Shown piece after piece: positions 6,653-9,082 of a stretch of 9,082 bases of DNA. This DNA is from Vulcanimicrobiota bacterium. GTDB taxonomy: Bacteria; Vulcanimicrobiota; Vulcanimicrobiia; Vulcanimicrobiales; Vulcanimicrobiaceae. Made by a program: the position numbers and the translations under genes. The stretch covers positions 1 through 9,082 of the forward strand of contig JAFAMK010000273.1 of the NCBI GenBank assembly GCA_019233415.1. The letters are read 5' to 3'. Each line of letters opens with the position of its first letter. Position 1 is the first letter of the stretch. The notes beneath the pieces are model-generated. The model was given only the letters and a program-made list of their open reading frames with translations. It searched no databases and had not been told where the DNA came from.

Positions 6653-6744
6653 GGAGAGGTGGCCGAGTGGCTGAAGGCGGCGGTTTGCTAAACCGTTATA
6701 CGAGTAACATCGTATCGAGGGTTCGAATCCCTCCCTCTCCGCCA
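6653..6744 (+). tRNA. tRNA-Ser (anticodon GCU), CCA encoded
   Basis: The acceptor stem GGAGAGG (6653-6659) pairs with CCTCTCC (6734-6740), followed by discriminator G and encoded CCA (6742-6744). The anticodon stem GCGGT/ACCGT holds the loop TTGCTAA with anticodon GCT at 6687-6689, reading AGC/AGU. A long variable arm with a TACGA/TCGTA stem marks it as class II serine tRNA. The T arm is GAGGG TTCGAAT CCCTC. It lies 58 bp after the glycosyltransferase stop, and no clear promoter is visible in that gap. Confidence 0.96.
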
Positions 6745-6824
6745 GACGCACAGGACACCGACGCAGCAGGGATCACGTGCATCGCGCCGTATCCCACGAG
6801 GTCGCCCTGAACGGAGCGGCGCAC

Positions 6825-6898
6825 GCGGTCGTAGCTCAATTGGATAGAGCAACAGGCTACGAACTTGTAGGTTGGGGGTTCGAGTCCCTCCGACCGCG
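6825..6898 (+). tRNA. tRNA-Arg (anticodon ACG)
   Basis: The acceptor stem GCGGTCG (6825-6831) pairs perfectly with CGACCGC (6891-6897), with G at the discriminator position and no encoded CCA. The D stem is GCTC/GAGC. The anticodon stem ACAGG/CTTGT (one G-T wobble) holds the loop CTACGAA with anticodon ACG at 6859-6861. A34 would need conversion to inosine by TadA to read CGU/CGC/CGA. The T arm is GGGGG TTCGAGT CCCTC. It lies 80 bp after tRNA-Ser; that spacer holds no recognisable feature. Its 3' end is 8 bp from the stop codon of the convergent protease gene. Confidence 0.94.
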
Positions 6899-6906
6899 GA
6901 TTTCGT

Positions 6907-8439
6907 TCAGTAGTTCTTGCGCGGAATCATCACGATGAACCCGTCGGGATAGTCGAACACGTAGTTGAACGCGTGCATGAAGTCGAGCCCGACGAGGATT
7001 TCGTTGCGGCCGAACGACGGCGAGTCGCACGCCGCCGGCAACTGGTAGCGAACCGGTCCGATCGAGAGCGACTGCAGCTTCCCACAGTTCTGCAGTTCGC
7101 TGCCCGCAACGCCGGTCGCGTAGCTTTGGTACTTCGTGATGAAGTTGACGCCGTGGCCGGTGACGAGGTCGTGCGAGAAGAGGATGTCGGAGGGATTTCC
7201 GCTGTCGAGCGTCGCGATCACGTCGATGCGGTCGTCGATCCGCATCGGCACGCGGATGTGGTGGTCGGAAAGATCGACGTGCACGACCATCCCGTTGCTT
7301 TCGTTCGGCTGCACCTTCGCGGGGTCCATCAGCTTGAGCGTCTTCGCGTCGAGGTCGAGGTCTGCGATCGTGCCCGCGAGCAGATCGAAGCCGATGAGCC
7401 CGACCGCGCCCTCGTGCTGGAACTGTTCTTCGTTCAGACCGCTCTCGATGGTCACGTCGTGCAGCGTCGAACCACCGACGTCGAGAGTGTCGACGCGGAA
7501 GACGTTCGCCGTCGCAGTGCCGCTTCCGATTCCGCCGAACGACGAGGTGCTGAAGCGCTTGGCACCGGCGCGTCGCGCGAACGAGTCGACCATAAGCGTA
7601 TCTTCGGCGCCGGTATCCAGGATGAACTTGCCTTTGACGCCGTTCACCGCGACGTTCACGTAGATGCGCGGCGCCGGCTGGTCGACGTATTCGACCTGCG
7701 CCGGCGTGTCGGCGAACGTCCACGTGGCAGTCTGCTTCGGCGGGCGCAGGTCGTCGGCCGGGAAGTCCGCGTTCGGTTCGATCTTCGTGTACGCGTAGCG
7801 CGTCTTCGAGCTGCCGTGATGCCAGGCCGAGAGGAAGCGCTTCCCACCGACCGCGGTGTAGTCGAGCCCGTCGAACGACTCTTCGTATTTCCCGCTCGGA
7901 TCGATGACGGCGCGGTGGAATGCGCCCGTCGCCGGATCGACCCAGACGTCGAGCGGGAATCCGACCTGCGAGGTGAGCCGCACGACGGTGCAGTCGACGC
8001 CGTCGACTTTCTCGCTGCGCTGCACGGCCGCCGTAAATGCACCGGTCGTCGTCGTTTCGGCGAACAGCGCATCGAGGTCGAACAGATAGCGCACGACCTC
8101 GCCGACCGAGCGCACCGTGAAGCCGTTCTCGTTCGACGTCCACGACACGTTGCCGGTGAAACCTTCGTCCGTGTGCAGCCCGTCGGCGTTCACCCACGTG
8201 TCGCGGTGCGCGATCCCGTACCGCAGGGAGGTCAGCACCGCGAACGTCTTGCCGTCGCGCGTTTGCGCGCCGCTCTCGCGGAGCGTCTTGACGACGCCGT
8301 CACCGGCGTGCCACGCGACGTACGCCGCATGCTTCGCAATGAGCGCCGCCCCGTCGTCGGCGGCGGAGGCGGTCGTGGGTAGGCAGGTTGTGACGGCAAA
8401 CGCAGCCGCCGCCGCGGTAAAAAGCACGCGGTGGATCAT
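6907..8439 (-). CDS. Secreted two-lobed retropepsin-like aspartic protease
   Basis: The 510-residue protein starts with a signal peptide (MIHRVLFTAAAAAFAVTTCL, probable cleavage after TASA near residue 26), so it acts outside the cytoplasmic membrane. Residues about 28-245 form a beta-rich region (for example CTVVRLTSQVGFPLDVWVDP, 150-169) that resembles LolA-type lipoprotein-carrier folds; this is inference. The C-terminal half has two retropepsin-like lobes. Lobe one has ILDTGAEDTLM (273-283, Asp275) and GLIGFDLLAG (347-356); lobe two has ATLDSGNPSDILF (409-421, Asp412) and ILVGLDFMHAF (481-491). Each lobe thus shows a D-T/S-G motif and a later hydrophobic-Gly motif, as in a fused pepsin-type active site. 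Substrate is unknown; an envelope protein is likely. ATG at 8437-8439 is the natural start because it gives the signal peptide. No clear ribosome site or terminator is visible. A pseudo-enzyme or peptidoglycan-binding role cannot be excluded. Confidence 0.85.
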   Translation of the reverse strand: MIHRVLFTAAAAAFAVTTCLPTTASAADDGAALIAKHAAYVAWHAGDGVVKTLRESGAQTRDGKTFAVLTSLRYGIAHRDTWVNADGLHTDEGFTGNVSWTSNENGFTVRSVGEVVRYLFDLDALFAETTTTGAFTAAVQRSEKVDGVDCTVVRLTSQVGFPLDVWVDPATGAFHRAVIDPSGKYEESFDGLDYTAVGGKRFLSAWHHGSSKTRYAYTKIEPNADFPADDLRPPKQTATWTFADTPAQVEYVDQPAPRIYVNVAVNGVKGKFILDTGAEDTLMVDSFARRAGAKRFSTSSFGGIGSGTATANVFRVDTLDVGGSTLHDVTIESGLNEEQFQHEGAVGLIGFDLLAGTIADLDLDAKTLKLMDPAKVQPNESNGMVVHVDLSDHHIRVPMRIDDRIDVIATLDSGNPSDILFSHDLVTGHGVNFITKYQSYATGVAGSELQNCGKLQSLSIGPVRYQLPAACDSPSFGRNEILVGLDFMHAFNYVFDYPDGFIVMIPRKNY

Positions 8440-8522
8440 GGCGAGTGCTTGGCGGTTTCCATACCCGAGGGCCTGCAGCCGTGGAGGGTCTTGACGGGTT
8501 CTGGATAATCGACGTGCGTTTG

Positions 8523-8610
8523 TCCTTCGACAAGCTCAGGATGACAGGCGCAAGCTCAGGATGACAGGCGCAAGGCTCAGGATGACAGGCGCAAGGCTTA
8601 GGATGGCGCG
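8523..8610 (-). repeat. Dispersed repeat, copy 2: one full unit and three truncated tandem units
   Basis: On the plus strand the full unit begins TCCTTCGA (8523-8530). Four near-copies of a 19-21 bp unit follow: CAAGCTCAGGATGACAGGCG at 8531-8550 and again, identical, at 8551-8570. A one-base-longer copy (CAAGG...) lies at 8571-8591 and a diverged copy (CAAGGCTTAGGATGGCGCG) at 8592-8610. Read on the minus strand this is the same order as copy 1: truncated units first, then the full unit ending GTCGAAGGA. It lies between the divergent protease and tRNA genes, in a 186-bp gap that otherwise shows no clear promoter. Confidence 0.88.
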
Positions 8611-8625
8611 TCGGACGCACAAAAC

Positions 8626-8697
8626 GGCTCGGTAGCTCAGCGGTAGAGCGGGGGACTCATAAGCCCTAGGTCGTAGGTTCAAATCCTACCCGAGTCA
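8626..8697 (+). tRNA. tRNA with CAU anticodon (elongator Met, or Ile2)
   Basis: The acceptor stem GGCTCGG (8626-8632) pairs with CCGAGTC (8690-8696), with a G-U pair at position 2-71, discriminator A (8697) and no encoded CCA. The D arm is GCTC AGCGGTA GAGC, with a short loop. The anticodon loop CTCATAA carries CAT at 8658-8660. The anticodon stem GGGGA/GCCCT has three G-C pairs, a terminal G-T and an A-G mismatch next to the loop. The T arm is GTAGG TTCAAAT CCTAC. It is not initiator tRNA, because the first acceptor pair is G-C and the three G-C pairs of the initiator anticodon stem are missing. Sequence alone does not settle elongator Met against tRNA-Ile2 (lysidine-modified by TilS). Confidence 0.88.
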
Positions 8698-8718
8698 AGG
8701 TTTTCTCGAGGTAAAGAC

Positions 8719-8958
8719 ATGTCGACGATCCCCTGCGATTTCTGCCCGCACCCGGTCGACCGGGCGCAGATGGAAGAGATCGAAATCAGCCACTACGTGC
8801 CGGACAGCTCAGGGGACGACCTAGCCTACGCACGGACGTACTTTTTCGGCCACCCCGACTGCGTCCGCAAATTCTACCGAGGCCTCGTCGAACACAAACT
8901 AGACCTCTTCAAACACATCCCCACCCCCACCACCCCGCAAGAAGACCGCAACCGCTAA
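8719..8958 (+). CDS. Small hypothetical protein with CxxC and HxxC zinc-site candidates
   Basis: This is a 79-residue protein that I do not recognise. Cys6 and Cys9 (CDFC) near the N-terminus pair with His45 and Cys48 (HPDC) after about 35 residues, a spacing that would suit one zinc ion in a treble-clef-like fold. The middle is charged and the C-terminus basic and Pro/Thr-rich (PTPTTPQEDRNR). It has no signal peptide or membrane segment, so it is probably cytoplasmic. The ATG at 8719 follows GAGG (8708-8711) at 7 nt, a convincing ribosome site. The gene starts 21 bp after the CAU tRNA and could be co-transcribed with it. Its second half uses A-ending codons (CTA, AAA, CAC/CAA runs) more than the rest of the window. 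A genuine gene is likely; the zinc site is inference. Confidence 0.7.
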   Translation: MSTIPCDFCPHPVDRAQMEEIEISHYVPDSSGDDLAYARTYFFGHPDCVRKFYRGLVEHKLDLFKHIPTPTTPQEDRNR

Positions 8959-9011
8959 ACGAAGCGGAAGCGGTATTCCCAGGCACGCGGCTGCTGCAAT
9001 CCGGGAAGGCT

Positions 9012-9032
9012 GACCCCCGTGGTACGGGGGTC
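9012..9032 (+). other. Perfect 9-bp hairpin, possible terminator or RNA stem
   Basis: GACCCCCGT (9012-9020) pairs with ACGGGGGTC (9024-9032) around a 3-nt loop. It lies 53 bp after the small-protein stop. No T-run follows on the plus strand and no A-run precedes it, so it is not a textbook intrinsic terminator on either strand. Confidence 0.5.
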
Positions 9033-9040
9033 CTGCCGAC

Positions 9041-9069
9041 GGGTTCGGCAAGCGAAGCGAGCCGAACCC
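9041..9069 (+). other. Second perfect 9-bp hairpin at the right edge
   Basis: GGGTTCGGC (9041-9049) pairs with GCCGAACCC (9061-9069) around an 11-nt loop (AAGCGAAGCGA). An alternative stem, TGCCGA (9034-9039) with TCGGCA (9045-9050), would compete with its left arm. No T-run follows within the 13 bases left in the window. Part of a structured RNA or a terminator pair are both possible. Confidence 0.5.
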
Positions 9070-9082
9070 TGCTCCTGTAGCT

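Noticed and set aside
6973..8382. A 469-codon plus-strand frame opposite the protease
   Set aside because: The minus-strand frame has a signal peptide and both catalytic motifs; the plus-strand product is Arg/Val-rich and lacks domains.
8491..8509. TTGACG with GATAAT as a promoter for the CAU tRNA
   Set aside because: The two elements are separated by only 7 bp, far short of the 16-18 bp needed.
8523..8610. CRISPR array
   Set aside because: The 19-21 bp units abut with no spacers, vary in length, and no cas gene is present.
8300..8620. A minus-strand frame with a repeated peptide (HPEPCACHPE) over the repeat array
   Set aside because: The peptide repeat is only translated tandem DNA repeat, and the frame then overlaps the protease N-terminus in another phase.
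8976..9082. Calling the right-edge structure an SRP RNA
   Set aside because: The GCAATCC string recalls the large SRP Alu domain, but the GGUGCCCUGU-type partner and the GGAAGGAAGCAGC loop are absent in the visible part, and the window ends too soon.

Overview
The window is very G+C-rich bacterial DNA with codons strongly biased to G/C at the third position. It carries a dense run of housekeeping genes, three tRNA genes and two copies of a short dispersed repeat. No phage, transposase or CRISPR signal is visible. The gene order resembles two strings conserved in Firmicutes and other Terrabacteria: dgkA/CBS-transporter/recO (usually near ybeY and era) and ruvX/DUF1292/mltG. The composition and the TTG/GTG starts fit a soil-type lineage such as Eremiobacterota, Chloroflexota or Actinobacteriota. 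That placement is inference; no taxonomic marker is present.

Layout, left to right. The 3' part of a TPR protein gene enters from the left edge (to 1183). An undecaprenol/diacylglycerol kinase follows directly but has no ATG, GTG or TTG start. A well-formed extended -10 promoter (about 1579-1587) then starts a tight plus-strand run: a DUF21-CBS-CorC transporter (1647-2951), recO (2961-3701), ruvX (3698-4111), mltG (4108-5118), a DUF1292 acidic protein (about 5129-5428) and an MGDG-synthase/UgtP-like glycosyltransferase (5467-6594). The recO/ruvX and ruvX/mltG junctions are GTGA overlaps, implying translational coupling. The DUF1292 gene has a perfect Shine-Dalgarno sequence in front of ATC rather than ATG. 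The glycosyltransferase appears to take its TTG start from a dispersed repeat.

Right half. tRNA-Ser(GCU) and tRNA-Arg(ACG) on the plus strand meet a minus-strand, secreted, two-lobed aspartic protease (6907-8439) tail to tail. Upstream of the protease lies a tandem form of the same repeat (8523-8610), then a CAU-anticodon tRNA (8626-8697) and a small CxxC/HxxC protein (8719-8958). The window ends in a strongly structured stretch with two perfect 9-bp hairpins.

How the genes work together. The operon combines envelope functions (lipid kinase, glycolipid synthesis, glycan-strand release by MltG, ion transport by the CBS protein) with DNA repair and resolution (RecO, RuvX). No clearly new multi-gene system is visible. 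The oddest signals are the two genes without canonical starts, the repeat that supplies a start codon, and the unexplained structured element at the right edge.
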